Assembly: GCF_008642355.1 (NCBI RefSeq)
Contig: NZ_CP029193.1
Span: 1,574,001 to 1,638,000 of the forward strand
Origin: Streptomyces venezuelae
Lineage (GTDB): Bacteria; Actinomycetota; Actinomycetes; Streptomycetales; Streptomycetaceae
Reading direction: 5' to 3'
Length of the DNA stretch: 64,000 nt
The notes under the pieces were generated by a model. The model was not told where the DNA came from, ran no database searches, and saw only the letters and a program-made list of their open reading frames with translations. Below, in pieces: positions 49,168-58,386 of this stretch. Each line of letters starts with the position of its first letter. Position 1 is the stretch's first letter. The translations under genes were made by a program, and so were the position numbers.

Positions 49168-50364
49168 TCACCGGAAGGCGTCGAGACCGGTGAGCGCCTT
49201 GCCCAGCACCAGCTGATGCATCTCGGACGTGCCCTCGTAGGTGAGCACGGACTCGAGGTTCGTCGCGTGCCGCATGACGGGGTACTCCAGCGAGATCCCG
49301 TTGGCGCCCAGGATGGTCCTGGCCGTGCGGCAGATCTCGATCGCCTCACGGGCGTTGTTGAGCTTGCCGAAGCTGATCTGCTCGGGGCGCAGCTTCCCCG
49401 CGTCCATGCGCCGTCCCAGGTGGTGGGCGAGCAGGACGCCCTTGTGCAGTTCGACCGCCATGTCGGCGATCTTGGCCTGGGTGAGCTGGAAGCCGCCGAT
49501 GGCCCGGCCGAACTGCTCGCGGCTGCGCGCGTAGTCGACGGCTGCCTCGAAGGAGGAGCGCGCCGCGCCCATGGCGCCCCAGACGATGCCGTAGCGGGCG
49601 TGCGAGAGACAGCTCAGCGGGCCCTTGAGGCCGACGGCCTCGGGCAGCACCGCGTCGGCGGGCAGCCGCACCTCGTCGAGGACCAGCTCGCTGGTGACGC
49701 TCGCGCGCAGCGACCACTTGTGCTTGATCTCGGGCGCGGAGAAACCGGGACTGTCGGTCGGTACGACGAACCCCCTGATCCCGTCGTCGGTCTGTGCCCA
49801 GACGACGGCGACCCCGGCCACGGAACCGTTCGTGATCCACATCTTCCGGCCGCTGAGCACCCAGTCGGTGCCGTCCTTCTTCGCGTGCGTGCGCATGGAC
49901 GCCGGGTCGGAGCCGTGGTCGGGCTCGGTCAGGCCGAAACAGCCGATGATCTCGCCGGCGGCCATGCCCGGCAGCCAGCGCTGCTTCTGCTCCTCGGCGC
50001 CGAAGCGGTGGATGGCGTACATGGCGAGTGAGCCCTGCACGGAGACGAGGGAACGGATGCCGGAGTCGGCGGCCTCCAGCTCCAGGCAGGCGAGCCCGTA
50101 CTGCACGGCACTGGCGCCCGCGCAGCCGTACCCCTGAAGGGACATCCCGAGCGCCCCGAGCGATCCCAGCTCCCGGGCCAGCTCACGGATGCCGGGCAGC
50201 TCACCCTTCTCGTACCAGTCGGCGATGTGCGGCAGGACGCGGTCGGCCGCCCAGGTCCGGACGGTGTCGCGGATCGCGAGGTCCTCCGGGTCGAGGAGGT
50301 CGTCGATGCCGAGGGGGTCGGCGGGGTCGAAGGGCGGCAGAGGGATGCGGGCGCTTGCGGACAT
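49168..50364 (-). CDS. Acyl-CoA dehydrogenase, glutaryl-CoA dehydrogenase type
   Basis: A 398-residue FAD enzyme that introduces a 2,3-double bond in an acyl-CoA. Layout: N-terminal helices, beta-barrel with IIGCFGLTEPDHGSDPASMRT and WITNGSVAGVAVVWAQ, and C-terminal FAD helices with YARSREQFGRAIGGFQLTQAKIADM. The catalytic glutamate is in TYEGTSEMHQLVLGKALTG; the EYPVMRHATNLESVLTYEGT pattern matches the glutaryl-CoA dehydrogenase branch, which also decarboxylates. Start ATG 50364 follows GGAGG. A palindromic site lies in its promoter region. No ETF or CoA-transferase genes are adjacent. Confidence 0.92.
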   Translation of the reverse strand: MSASARIPLPPFDPADPLGIDDLLDPEDLAIRDTVRTWAADRVLPHIADWYEKGELPGIRELARELGSLGALGMSLQGYGCAGASAVQYGLACLELEAADSGIRSLVSVQGSLAMYAIHRFGAEEQKQRWLPGMAAGEIIGCFGLTEPDHGSDPASMRTHAKKDGTDWVLSGRKMWITNGSVAGVAVVWAQTDDGIRGFVVPTDSPGFSAPEIKHKWSLRASVTSELVLDEVRLPADAVLPEAVGLKGPLSCLSHARYGIVWGAMGAARSSFEAAVDYARSREQFGRAIGGFQLTQAKIADMAVELHKGVLLAHHLGRRMDAGKLRPEQISFGKLNNAREAIEICRTARTILGANGISLEYPVMRHATNLESVLTYEGTSEMHQLVLGKALTGLDAFR

Positions 50365-50385
50365 GCGGGCCTCCGGCAACACAAA

Positions 50386-50400
50386 ACTAGCACTGTTAGT
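50386..50400. promoter_or_regulatory. Imperfect palindrome upstream of acyl-CoA dehydrogenase
   Basis: ACTAGCACTGTTAGT reads the same on both strands except at one symmetric pair and the centre. It lies 22-36 bp upstream of the start codon, overlapping where the promoter should be. TetR-type regulators of acyl-CoA genes bind sites of this style; the regulator is not identifiable in the window. Confidence 0.4.
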
Positions 50401-50464
50401 CAGCACACTCGCGCCGACGTTACGACGCACTCTCCCCCACGTCCAGACCGCTCCTCCGCACCGG

Positions 50465-50600
50465 CGAGCCCCGCAAGGGGCGCGGGGAACGGCCGACAAG
50501 CCCCCACACCCGCACCCGAGAAACCGACCGGGCTTTCCAGGGGCGCGGGGAACTGCGGCCGGCCACAACCCCGACCCGCACCCCGAAGAAACCCCGCCCC
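50465..50600. repeat. Dispersed intergenic repeat, copies 2 and 3
   Basis: The 15-base core AGGGGCGCGGGGAAC occurs at 50476-50490 and again at 50539-50553, 63 bp apart, each preceded by C/T-rich and followed by C-rich sequence; the second continues ACTGCGG. Together with the copy at 32611 this is a short dispersed repeat lying beyond gene ends, here between MFS exporter stop and acyl-CoA dehydrogenase. Confidence 0.6.
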
Positions 50601-50607
50601 GGAGGGG

Positions 50608-52239
50608 TCATACGTCCACAGAAGACCCCGCCCCGACCCGCGCGGGGTCACGAGGAGCCGGCACCTCGGCCCGCCCCGCGGGGACGGAGGCCCCACACTC
50701 CATCCTCCGCGGGAGCCGCAGCGCAGCCACCGCCCCGAGCAACAGCAACCCCGCACTGACCAGCAAGGTCACATGCAGCCCATGCACGAAGGAGTCCCGA
50801 GCCGCGCTCCGCAGCGCGGCCCCCGCCCCGCCCCCGACCCGCGCGGCGACTTCGTACGCCTCCCCCAGCGAGTGCCCCGCCGCCGCGCTGTCCGCGGCGG
50901 AGACCCCCTGCACCGAAGAGAGCCCCGGCGCGTACGCCGCGTTCATCACGCTGCCGAGCAGCGCGATGCCGATCCCCGCCCCGAGCTGGTACGACGTCTC
51001 ACCGATCGCCGCCGCGCCCCCCGCCTGCGTCTGCGGCGCCTCGCTCAGCATCGACTCGTACGCACCGAACAGCGTCGTCTCCAGGCCGAAGCCCAGCAGC
51101 ACGAACCCGCTCAGGAGCAGCGCGTCGTTCGCGTGGCCGCCCATACCCGTGAGCAGCAGCACGGCGAACGCGGTCAGGCAGAACCCGGCGCAGACCATCG
51201 TGCGCGGCCCGAGGCCACTGAGCATCTTCGAGCCGGCGAGCCCCGCGGCCATCGCGGCGACCGTCAGGGGCAGCAGCCGCAGCCCTGTCTCCAGCGGAGA
51301 GAGCCCCAGCACCAGCTGGAGGTACTGCGCGGCGATCAGTTCCAGGCCCACGAGCGCGAGCATGGCGAGGACGATGCAGCCGACCGAGGTGCTGAACGCG
51401 GGCCGCATGAACATCGACAGGTCGACCAGCGGATGCGTGCGCCGCCGCTGTCTGCGGACGAAGCCGATGAGCAGGGCGCCGCCGAGGAAGAGGGAGAGGA
51501 GGGTCGTGAGGCCGAGCGGGTCCTCGCCGCCGCCGAGGCGTTTCACGCCGAGGACGAGGCCGAAGAGCCCGGTCGCGGCCATCAGCGCGCCGACGACGTC
51601 CCACGGCCCGTCCCTGTCACCGGTCGACTCGGGCAGCAGCCAGCGGCCGATGGGCAGGCTGACCAGCATCAGCGGGATGTTTATGAGGAAGACCGAGCCC
51701 CACCAGAAGTGCTCGAGGAGGAACCCGCCGAGCAACGGCCCGACGGCCGCGCCCACCGCGGCGACCGCGCTCCAGAGACCGATGGCGACGGCCCGCTCGC
51801 GCCGGTCGGGGAAGACCTGGCGCAGGATCGACAGCGTCGCGGGCATGATCATCGCGCCGCCGACGCCGAGCAGCGCGCGGGCCGCGATGAGGACCTGCGC
51901 GTTGTCCGCGAGGGCCGCGATCGCGGAGGCGACGCCGAAGAGGGCGTACCCGAGGAGGAGGACGCGTCTGCGGCCGACGCGGTCGCCGAGCGTGCCGAAG
52001 AGGATGAGGAGCGAGGCGCAGACGAGTGGATAGATGTCGACGATCCACAGCAGTTCCATGGCGCCGGGCTTCAGGTCCTCGGTGACCGCGGGCACCGCTA
52101 CGTGCAGGACGGTGGCGTCGACGGCGACGAGCAGCAGGCTCACGCAGAGGACGACGAGCACGACCCAGCGGTTGGCCCCGGCACCGGCCCCGGATCCCCG
52201 ACGGCCGTGCGGTGCTGCGGCCGTGGTCGTCCCGGACAT
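50608..52239 (-). CDS. EmrB/QacA-family (DHA2) multidrug MFS exporter
   Basis: A 543-residue proton-antiport exporter with about 14 spans. Family features: WVVLVVLCVSLLLVAVDATVLHVAVPAV at the first span, motif A GTLGDRVGRRRVLLLG, ARALLGVGGAMIMPATLSILRQVF (motif C region) and VFLINIPLML. It ends with a polar Ala/Gly tail. GGGAGG lies seven bases before ATG 52239. No adjacent TetR/MarR regulator or biosynthetic genes, so substrate is open; such pumps often export cationic drugs or secondary metabolites. Confidence 0.93.
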   Translation of the reverse strand: MSGTTTAAAPHGRRGSGAGAGANRWVVLVVLCVSLLLVAVDATVLHVAVPAVTEDLKPGAMELLWIVDIYPLVCASLLILFGTLGDRVGRRRVLLLGYALFGVASAIAALADNAQVLIAARALLGVGGAMIMPATLSILRQVFPDRRERAVAIGLWSAVAAVGAAVGPLLGGFLLEHFWWGSVFLINIPLMLVSLPIGRWLLPESTGDRDGPWDVVGALMAATGLFGLVLGVKRLGGGEDPLGLTTLLSLFLGGALLIGFVRRQRRRTHPLVDLSMFMRPAFSTSVGCIVLAMLALVGLELIAAQYLQLVLGLSPLETGLRLLPLTVAAMAAGLAGSKMLSGLGPRTMVCAGFCLTAFAVLLLTGMGGHANDALLLSGFVLLGFGLETTLFGAYESMLSEAPQTQAGGAAAIGETSYQLGAGIGIALLGSVMNAAYAPGLSSVQGVSAADSAAAGHSLGEAYEVAARVGGGAGAALRSAARDSFVHGLHVTLLVSAGLLLLGAVAALRLPRRMECGASVPAGRAEVPAPRDPARVGAGSSVDV

Positions 52240-52469
52240 GTGCGTACCTCCCAGTGGTCCCTCGCATCGGCGGCCTGCGGGGTGGTGAACTCCCGGCCTC
52301 GGCGGCGCGAACAGGGCGAGTGAGCCGTCAGAGTACGCGAGTCCGCGCCCGGGGCGCGTGGCGGACCTCTCACGGTTGTACGGATGTGATGTGGCATGCG
52401 CCACGCCCGTTGCCTCCGGCCACGCCCCGTGGCCGCGTCCGGTTCCCGCGACGGCCGATAATCGAGCCC

Positions 52470-53618
52470 GTGACTGATCTTGATCAACGCCTTCCGCCCT
52501 CCCCGGCGGGCTCCGTGCTGCGCCGCGCGGCGCCCGCGCTCCTCGTGTACGCGGGGGTGCGTGCGCTGGGCGTCGCCGTGCTCGCGGTCTGGGGCGCGGC
52601 GGCGGGCAAGAGTCCGCACACCTTGTTGTCCGCCCGCTGGGACTCCCTCTGGTACACCCGTGTCGCCGAGCACGGATACGGCTGGGAAGTGACCCTTCCG
52701 GACGGCAGCGTCCACTCGAACCTCGCGTTCTTCCCGCTGCTGCCGTGGCTGGAGCGGCTCGTCTCGGCGGTGAGCCCTCTGTCGTACGCCGACGCGGGGC
52801 TCGTGGTCAGCTGGGTCGCGTCGCTCTTCGCCGCCGCCGGGATCTTCGCGGTCGCCGACCACGTGTACGGGCGGCGGGCCGGGATCTGCGCGACCGCGCT
52901 GTGGGCGGTGCTGCCGGTCGGCATCGTGCAGTCGATGGCGTACAGCGAGTCCTTGTTCACGGCGCTCGCGGCCTGGTCGTTGTACGCGGTGCTCAGGGAG
53001 CGCTGGGTGACGGCGGGCCTGCTCGCCTCGCTGGCGGGTCTGACGCGGCCGGTGGGCGCGGCGGTGGTCGCCGCGATCTGGGCGGCGGCCGCCGTCCGGA
53101 TGTACCGGGAGCGGCGGGCGGACCGGCGCATGCTGCTCGGTGTGGTCCTGGCCCCGCTGGGCGCCGCGGCCTACGTCCTGTGGGTCGGGCGGCGCACCGG
53201 CGGCGGTCTCTTCGGCTACCTCGACGTGCAGGCGGGCTGGGGCAACGGCTTCGACTTCGGTTACGCGTTCGTGCGCTTCATCGGGGAGAAGTTCACCTCG
53301 GTGCCGGGCGCCCTCGCGGGCCTCGGGCTGATCGTCGGTGTCGGTCTGGTGGTGTGGCTGTACGTCCTGTGCGTGCGCCGGGGGCAGCCGCTGCCGCTGC
53401 TCGTCTACGGCGGGATCGTCGTCGTGCTCGCCCTCTGCGCCGCCGGCTACTTCGGCTCGAAGCCGCGGCTCCTGATGCCCGCGTTCCCGCTGCTGCTGCC
53501 GGTCGCGGTGGCGCTCGCCCGACTACGGACGCCCAGGTCGGCGCTGGTCCTCGGCGGCGTGGCGGTGGCGAGCGCGGTCTACGGGGCGTTCTGGCTGCAC
53601 GGCTCGGGCCCGCCCTGA
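52470..53618 (+). CDS. PIG-V-like polytopic glycosyltransferase (GT-C)
   Basis: A 382-residue membrane protein with about nine spans. The first external loop contains RWDSLWYTRVAEHGYGWEV and the acidic-aromatic pattern typical of GT-C mannosyltransferases of the PIG-V group, with SNLAFFPLLPWLERLV and QSMAYSESLFTALAAWSLYAVLRERWVTAGLLASLAGLTRPVG following. These use polyprenyl-phosphate-sugar donors outside the cell membrane. GTG 52470 lies between divergent MFS and this gene (230 bp). The C-terminus is LLLPVAVALARLR and short. Donor and acceptor unknown. Confidence 0.82.
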   Translation: MTDLDQRLPPSPAGSVLRRAAPALLVYAGVRALGVAVLAVWGAAAGKSPHTLLSARWDSLWYTRVAEHGYGWEVTLPDGSVHSNLAFFPLLPWLERLVSAVSPLSYADAGLVVSWVASLFAAAGIFAVADHVYGRRAGICATALWAVLPVGIVQSMAYSESLFTALAAWSLYAVLRERWVTAGLLASLAGLTRPVGAAVVAAIWAAAAVRMYRERRADRRMLLGVVLAPLGAAAYVLWVGRRTGGGLFGYLDVQAGWGNGFDFGYAFVRFIGEKFTSVPGALAGLGLIVGVGLVVWLYVLCVRRGQPLPLLVYGGIVVVLALCAAGYFGSKPRLLMPAFPLLLPVAVALARLRTPRSALVLGGVAVASAVYGAFWLHGSGPP

Positions 53619-53626
53619 TCGCGTCA

Positions 53627-53725
53627 TGATCATTTCCGTGCCGTCCGGTGATCGGACGGGAAATTCCGCACCAGGACCCGGTGAACGAATTCATAAGGGG
53701 TATATAACTGCGCCGGAAATGATCA
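53627..53725. repeat. 99-bp element with 12-bp terminal inverted repeats
   Basis: TGATCATTTCCG at 53627-53638 is exactly reversed-complemented at 53714-53725. The inside is unusually AT-rich for this genome (GAATTC, TATATAAC) and contains a nested hairpin at 53641-53659 (CCGTCCG/CGGACGG, loop GTGAT) that could end the upstream GT-C gene. No flanking target duplication is evident. It may be a MITE remnant, a folded 3' UTR or a promoter region of the PAP2 gene. Confidence 0.45.
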
Positions 53726-53866
53726 GGCAATTGACTAAGGCGGTCGGTGCGGAATAAACAAACCGCAGGAATAAACCCCGCGTTGAGATCAATCCCACAT
53801 CACATCGTCATCACAAAGACACTGATTCGGCCTAGTGCCGCACTCACTCGCTGTAACGTCGATTGG

Positions 53867-54895
53867 GTGCGTACCGAACGAAACCTCACCCGTCTTGACC
53901 GGGTCTTCGCCCGGCTGGACCGTGAGCCGGAACGACCGACCCACCTCGATGTGCCGAGGATGAGCCGGCACAGGGTCGTGCTCTTCAGCGCGACCCTGGC
54001 CTTCTACCTGGCCATCGTCGTCGCCGTGCTGACCACCTCGTGGCTGGTGCGGTTCGACTGGCAGGTCATGTTCTTCCGGCCCTACCAGCAGTGGCCGGAG
54101 ATCCACGCCTTCCTCGACTACTGGGTCGTGCTCGGCCAGCGCGGTCCGACGGCCGTGATGGTCGCCGCCTGGCTGGGCTGGCGCTCCTGGCGGCAGCACA
54201 CGCTGCGCCCGCTCCTCATGTTCGGCGCCGCCCTGCTCCTGCTCAACGTCACCGTGGGCGCCGCGAAGATCGGCATGGGCCGCCTCGGTCCGCACTACGC
54301 CACCGCGATCGGCTCGAACGAGATGTGGCTCGGCGGCGATATATTCCCTTCGGGCCACACCGCCAACGCCGTCGTGACCTGGGGAATCCTGGCGTACCTC
54401 GCCTCGACCCCGCGCACCCGCCGCTATCTGTCGGCCCTCTCCGCGGTGGTCTCGCTGAGCGTCGGCCTCACCACCGTCTACCTCGGTACGCACTGGCTGA
54501 GCGACGTCTTCCTCGGCTGGGCCGCGGGGCTGCTCATCCTGCTCGCGCTGCCCTGGTTCGAGACGCCGATCACCCGGGTGGAGGCCATGATCTTCAGCCT
54601 CCGCGAGTCCTGGCGGGCCCGCCGCACCGGCATCATCACGGTGCCCGGGACCGGCGCCTCGCCGGTCGGCGCCTCCGCCATGGTCCCGCCGCGCACGGCC
54701 CCGGAGGGGGACGCGCCGGTGCGCGAGCCGGTCGCGGCCGCCCGCGGCGCACGCCCCGCGGCCTACCTGGCACCCGGACCCCACACGGCCCGCTCGGAGC
54801 GGACCCCGGTCACCCCGGCGGGCAGCCGCCGCCCGCCGCACTCCGACCGCGTGCCGCGCGGCACGACGTCGGCCCGCCCGGTGGCGGGCGGCTGA
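53867..54895 (+). CDS. PAP2-family membrane phosphatase
   Basis: A 342-residue lipid-phosphate phosphatase, acting probably on undecaprenyl or phosphatidate-type phosphates outside the membrane. Motif 1 is KIGMGRLGP, motif 2 is the P-S-G-H-T in DIFPSGHTANAVV, motif 3 is VYLGTHWLSDVFLGW. About five spans; the last ~110 residues are a Pro/Ala/Arg-rich cytoplasmic tail. GTG 53867 has no clear ribosome site; TAACGT seven bases before it could be a -10 element for leaderless expression, and TTGACT (53731) is another promoter candidate. Follows the GT-C gene, so both may serve lipid-carrier recycling. Confidence 0.84.
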   Translation: MRTERNLTRLDRVFARLDREPERPTHLDVPRMSRHRVVLFSATLAFYLAIVVAVLTTSWLVRFDWQVMFFRPYQQWPEIHAFLDYWVVLGQRGPTAVMVAAWLGWRSWRQHTLRPLLMFGAALLLLNVTVGAAKIGMGRLGPHYATAIGSNEMWLGGDIFPSGHTANAVVTWGILAYLASTPRTRRYLSALSAVVSLSVGLTTVYLGTHWLSDVFLGWAAGLLILLALPWFETPITRVEAMIFSLRESWRARRTGIITVPGTGASPVGASAMVPPRTAPEGDAPVREPVAAARGARPAAYLAPGPHTARSERTPVTPAGSRRPPHSDRVPRGTTSARPVAGG

Positions 54896-54942
54896 CCCGA
54901 GGACGGCGGGGGCCGGTACGCACAGCCAAGCCCCCGCACCGC

Positions 54943-54977
54943 GAAGGCCCCGGTTCCCGCTCGGAACCGGGGCCTTC
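54943..54977. terminator. Strong hairpin terminator after PAP2 gene
   Basis: A perfect 15-bp stem (54943-54957 with 54963-54977) with loop CGCTC lies 48 bp past the PAP2 stop and ahead of the convergent I78 inhibitor gene, so it can end both transcripts. Confidence 0.85.
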
Positions 54978-55031
54978 CGCCGTCCGCGTGTTCGTGTGCT
55001 CACGCGGCTCAGGGCGTACGGACGTACGGGC

Positions 55032-55247
55032 TCAGCCCTTCCAGCAGCGCGCGACGACGCCGTCCTTGACCTCGAAGTTGAGCCGCCCCGCGAGGTACTC
55101 CATCGTGATGATCGCGCCCGGCTGCAGCGTCCTGACGGTGGACCAGCCGCGCTCGCGCGCCTGCCGCTCGGCGCCGTCGGCCGGCAGACCGACGTAACCT
55201 TCCGGGCTGTCCTGGGGCTCTGCGGGAGGGGTCGGGATAGGTGCCAT
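55032..55247 (-). CDS. I78-family peptidase inhibitor
   Basis: A 71-residue protein of the I78 inhibitor family (elastase inhibitor type): after a Pro-rich N-terminus it has WSTVRTLQPGAIITMEYLAGRLNFEVKDGVVARCWKG, with the invariant Arg-Leu-Asn and a C-terminal Cys-Trp. Only one Cys is present and there is no signal peptide visible, so it may act inside the cell or be leaked. The ATG at 55247 has GGTGG five bases upstream; GTG 55256 is an alternative. Target protease unknown; no protease gene is adjacent. Confidence 0.84.
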   Translation of the reverse strand: MAPIPTPPAEPQDSPEGYVGLPADGAERQARERGWSTVRTLQPGAIITMEYLAGRLNFEVKDGVVARCWKG

Positions 55248-55256
55248 GCCCGCCAC

Positions 55257-55709
55257 CGTAGGCGAGCACGGCCCCGCCGGGGAAGGCCGGGAGGCGCTCG
55301 GGCGGGGCCCTGAAGACGCACACCATGCGTCACCGATACCTCTCCGGTCACGCTTTCGTCACAGGATCACGACGCGCGTTTTGGTCGAACTCCGTCACAC
55401 GTATGGGCGGTTCCGTACTTGTACAGGTGTAATTCGCGAGTGTCCGGACGTCACTCGGAAGGGTTCTCCCATACGCCCGGAAAAGACCGGTCCGAATAAG
55501 ATCGCGCCCCCTCGTCACGCGCTTTTCCGGACGCCCGCTTTTCCGAATCCCGGCCCCCGCGCGGGAGGTGACGAAGTGTGGAGGAATTCGCCATTCCGGC
55601 TTGCCCCCTGTCGGAGCCGCGGCGACGCGAGCATCATGGGTGGGCTTCGAACAGCTTCGGACGGGCGGCTTCGGGCGGGGTCCGGGACGCCAGGGCGGAG
55701 GGGCGGGCG
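55257..55709. other. 453-bp region before cytochrome oxidase subunit I gene
   Basis: No convincing gene. GGTCACGCTTT (55346-55356) and CGTCACAGGAT (55357-55367) are adjacent 11-base direct repeats with the G-T-C-A-C core, as in streptomycete PHO boxes, but they match the consensus only moderately. The 55500-55600 stretch is AT-richer (TTTTCCG repeated). The region probably carries the oxidase gene promoter and a long 5' leader. Confidence 0.4.
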
Positions 55710-57440
55710 ATGGGGACCGAGACGGCGCGGGCGGCCGAACAACCGGTGCGGGACCGTCGTCCCGGCCGGATCGTCGTGGACTGGCTGACGACCACGGACC
55801 ACAAGAAGATCGGGCACCTCTACCTGATCACGTCGTTCGTCTTCTTCCTCATCGCCGGCGCGCTCGCCCTGCTCATGCGGGCCGAACTGGCCCGCCCCGG
55901 GTTGCAGCTGATGAGCAACGAGGAGTTCAACCAGGCCTTCACCATGCACGGCACGATCATGCTGCTGCTCTTCGCGACACCGACGTTCGCGGGGTTCGCC
56001 AACGAGATCATGCCGCTGCAGATCGGCTCGCCCGACGTCGCCTTCCCGCGGCTGAACATGCTCTCGTACTGGCTGTTCCTCTTCGGCGGCCTGATGGTCC
56101 TCGGCTCGCTCCTCGTGCCGAGCGGGCCCGCGGCGTTCGGCTGGTTCGCGTACGCCCCGCTCAACAGCATGGAGCGGTCGCCGGGCATCGGCGCCGACCT
56201 GTGGATCATGGGGCTCGCGCTCTCCGGCTTCGGCACGATCCTCGGCGCGGTCAACTTCGTGACCACCATCATCGGCATGCGGGCGCCCGGCATGACGATG
56301 TTCCGGATGCCCGTCTTCACCTGGAACGTCCTGTTCACCTCGATCCTGGTGCTGATCGCGTTCCCCGTGCTCGCCGCGGCGCTGCTCGTCCTGGAGGCGG
56401 ACCGGCGCTTCCACTCGCTCGTCTTCGCCTCGGAGAACGGCGGTGCGCTGCTGTGGCAGCACCTCTTCTGGTTCTTCGGGCATCCCGAGGTCTACATCAT
56501 CGCGCTGCCGTTCTTCGGCATCGTCACCGAGATCATCCCCGTCTTCAGCCGGAAGCCGATCTTCGGCTATCTGCCGCTGGTCGGCGCGACGATGGCCATC
56601 ACCGGTCTCTCCGTGGTCGTCTGGGCGCACCACATGTTCGCCACCGGCGCGGTCCTGCTGCCCTTCTTCTCCTTCATGTCCTTCCTCATCGCCGTCCCGA
56701 CGGGCGTGAAGTTCTTCAACTGGACGGGCACGATGCTCAAGGGCTCACTGTCCTTCGAGACACCCATGCTGTGGTCGGTCGGGTTCCTGGTGAGCTTCCT
56801 CTTCGGCGGTCTCACCGGTGTTCTGCTCGCCTCGCCGCCCATCGACTTCCACGTCACCGACACGTACTTCGTCGTCGCGCACTTCCACTACGTCGTGTTC
56901 GGCACCGTCGTCTTCGCGACCTTCGGCGGCTTCTACTTCTGGTGGCCGAAGCTGACCGGCAAGATGCTCGACGAACGGCTCGGGAAGATCCACTTCTGGA
57001 CGCTCTTCATCGGCTTCCACACGACGTTCCTCGTCCAGCACTGGCTGGGCGCCGAGGGCATGCCGCGGCGGTACGCGGACTACCTGGCGGCGGACGGCTT
57101 CACGGTGCTCAACACCGTCTCGTCCATCGGCGCGTTCCTGCTCGGCATGTCGACACTGCCGTTCCTCTACAACGTCTGGAAGACCGCCAAGTACGGCCGG
57201 AAGGTCGAGGTCGACGACCCGTGGGGCTTCGGCCGCTCCCTGGAGTGGGCGACCTCCTGCCCGCCGCCCCGGCACAACTTCGTCACGCTGCCCCGGGTCC
57301 GCTCCGAGTCCCCGGCGTTCGACCTGCACCATCCCGAGTACGCGGCGTTCGAGGCGCGGGACCAGGACCGGCCGCGTCAGGATCCGCAGACCGAGCACCC
57401 CGGTCCAGGGCCCGGCTCAGGAGGTCCCTCGCCGACCTGA
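55710..57440 (+). CDS. ctaD: Stand-alone cytochrome c oxidase subunit I
   Basis: A 576-residue aa3-type haem-copper oxidase subunit I. The haem a and Cu ligands are present: H in [26 protein letters not shown] (CuB His and the cross-linking Tyr), WAHHMFATG (His pair), and FHYVVFG/AHFHYV (haem ligands). [20 protein letters not shown] and the D/K channel residues fit. Twelve spans. The end extends past the conserved core by a polar tail that overlaps the WYL regulator. No ctaC, ctaE, ctaB or qcr genes lie nearby, so it is an isolated paralogue of the usual operon copy. GGAGGGG lies six bases before ATG. Confidence 0.93.
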   Translation: MGTETARAAEQPVRDRRPGRIVVDWLTTTDHKKIGHLYLITSFVFFLIAGALALLMRAELARPGLQLMSNEEFNQAFTMHGTIMLLLFATPTFAGFANEIMPLQIGSPDVAFPRLNMLSYWLFLFGGLMVLGSLLVPSGPAAFGWFAYAPLNSMERSPGIGADLWIMGLALSGFGTILGAVNFVTTIIGMRAPGMTMFRMPVFTWNVLFTSILVLIAFPVLAAALLVLEADRRFHSLVFASENGGALLWQHLFWFFGHPEVYIIALPFFGIVTEIIPVFSRKPIFGYLPLVGATMAITGLSVVVWAHHMFATGAVLLPFFSFMSFLIAVPTGVKFFNWTGTMLKGSLSFETPMLWSVGFLVSFLFGGLTGVLLASPPIDFHVTDTYFVVAHFHYVVFGTVVFATFGGFYFWWPKLTGKMLDERLGKIHFWTLFIGFHTTFLVQHWLGAEGMPRRYADYLAADGFTVLNTVSSIGAFLLGMSTLPFLYNVWKTAKYGRKVEVDDPWGFGRSLEWATSCPPPRHNFVTLPRVRSESPAFDLHHPEYAAFEARDQDRPRQDPQTEHPGPGPGSGGPSPT

Positions 57441-58359
57441 TCCGGTCGGCGAGCTCCAAGGGCTCGACGACCTCGAACTCCATGCCCAGGAACAGCACGT
57501 GGAAGACCATCACGTCCAGGCTCGTCGCGCCCGTGCGCAGCAGACAGGTCCGCGCGGTCTCGGCCTCCAGGGTGCCGTCGGCCGGCGAGAGCCGCTGGGC
57601 CGCCTCCTCCGCGGGGACGAGGAGACGGACGACGGCGTGTGCGGCGTACGCGCGCGTGGAGAGGCCTTGCGCGACGTAGGCGGCGAGATCCTCGGCCGGC
57701 GGGGTGCGGGGCGTGAAGCGGGGGCCGTGCGGCGGCCTCGGGTCGATGCGGTCCGCGCGGAACGTGCGCCAGTCCTCGCGGTCGAGGTCCCAGGCCACCA
57801 GGTACCAGCGGCGCTCGGTGCAGACCAGGCGGTGCGGCTCGACCGTCCTGCGGCTCGAACTGCCGCCGTGGTCCCGGTAGTCGAAGCGCAGCCGCTCCGA
57901 GTCCCGGCAGAGGTCGGCGAGTTCGGTGAGGACCGCCGGGTCGACGCCGTCCCGCCGCGGGGCGCGCAGCAGCGGCACGGTGAACGCGTTGAGGGCGCCG
58001 ACGCGGCGGCGCAGCCGGTTCGGCAGCACCTGTTCGAGTTTGGAGAGCGCACGGACCGAGCTCTCGCCGATGCCCTCGACGCCCTGCCCGGCGGCGGTGC
58101 GCAGCCCCACGGCGACGGCGACGGCCTCGTCGTCGTCGAGGAGCAGCGGCGGCAGCTCGGCCCCCGCGCCGAGCTGGTAGCCGCCCCCGGTGCCGGGGCT
58201 CGCGTTCACGGGGTAACCGAGCTCCCGCAGCCGGTCCACGTCGCGCCGGACCGTGCGCGGGGTGACGCCGAGCCGTTCGGCGAGGTCCGCGCCCGACCAT
58301 TCACGATGGGCCTGCAGCAGGGAGAGCAGGCGGAGCAGGCGTGCCGAGGTCTCCAACAT
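57283..58359 (-). CDS. WYL-domain transcriptional regulator
   Basis: A 358-residue regulator with an N-terminal HTH ([50 protein letters not shown]), a WYL domain ([46 protein letters not shown]) and a WCX-like C-terminus ([41 protein letters not shown]). WYL proteins sense ligands, often nucleic acid or nucleotide. Its last ~50 codons overlap, tail to tail, the end of ctaD; these codons are low-complexity (Arg/Pro/Gly/Ala) and not part of the conserved fold. ATG 58359 start. Confidence 0.9.
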   Translation of the reverse strand: MLETSARLLRLLSLLQAHREWSGADLAERLGVTPRTVRRDVDRLRELGYPVNASPGTGGGYQLGAGAELPPLLLDDDEAVAVAVGLRTAAGQGVEGIGESSVRALSKLEQVLPNRLRRRVGALNAFTVPLLRAPRRDGVDPAVLTELADLCRDSERLRFDYRDHGGSSSRRTVEPHRLVCTERRWYLVAWDLDREDWRTFRADRIDPRPPHGPRFTPRTPPAEDLAAYVAQGLSTRAYAAHAVVRLLVPAEEAAQRLSPADGTLEAETARTCLLRTGATSLDVMVFHVLFLGMEFEVVEPLELADRIRSARDLLSRALDRGARSADPDAAGPGPAPRTPRTRDGAGRTPGTRSGPGAA

Positions 58360-58386
58360 GGACGTGATTGTGCCGGTGGGAGGGCC

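Noticed and set aside
55578..55709. Longer N-terminus of ctaD from GTG 55578
   Set aside because: The added residues are unlike oxidase N-termini and GGAGGGG sits correctly before ATG 55710.
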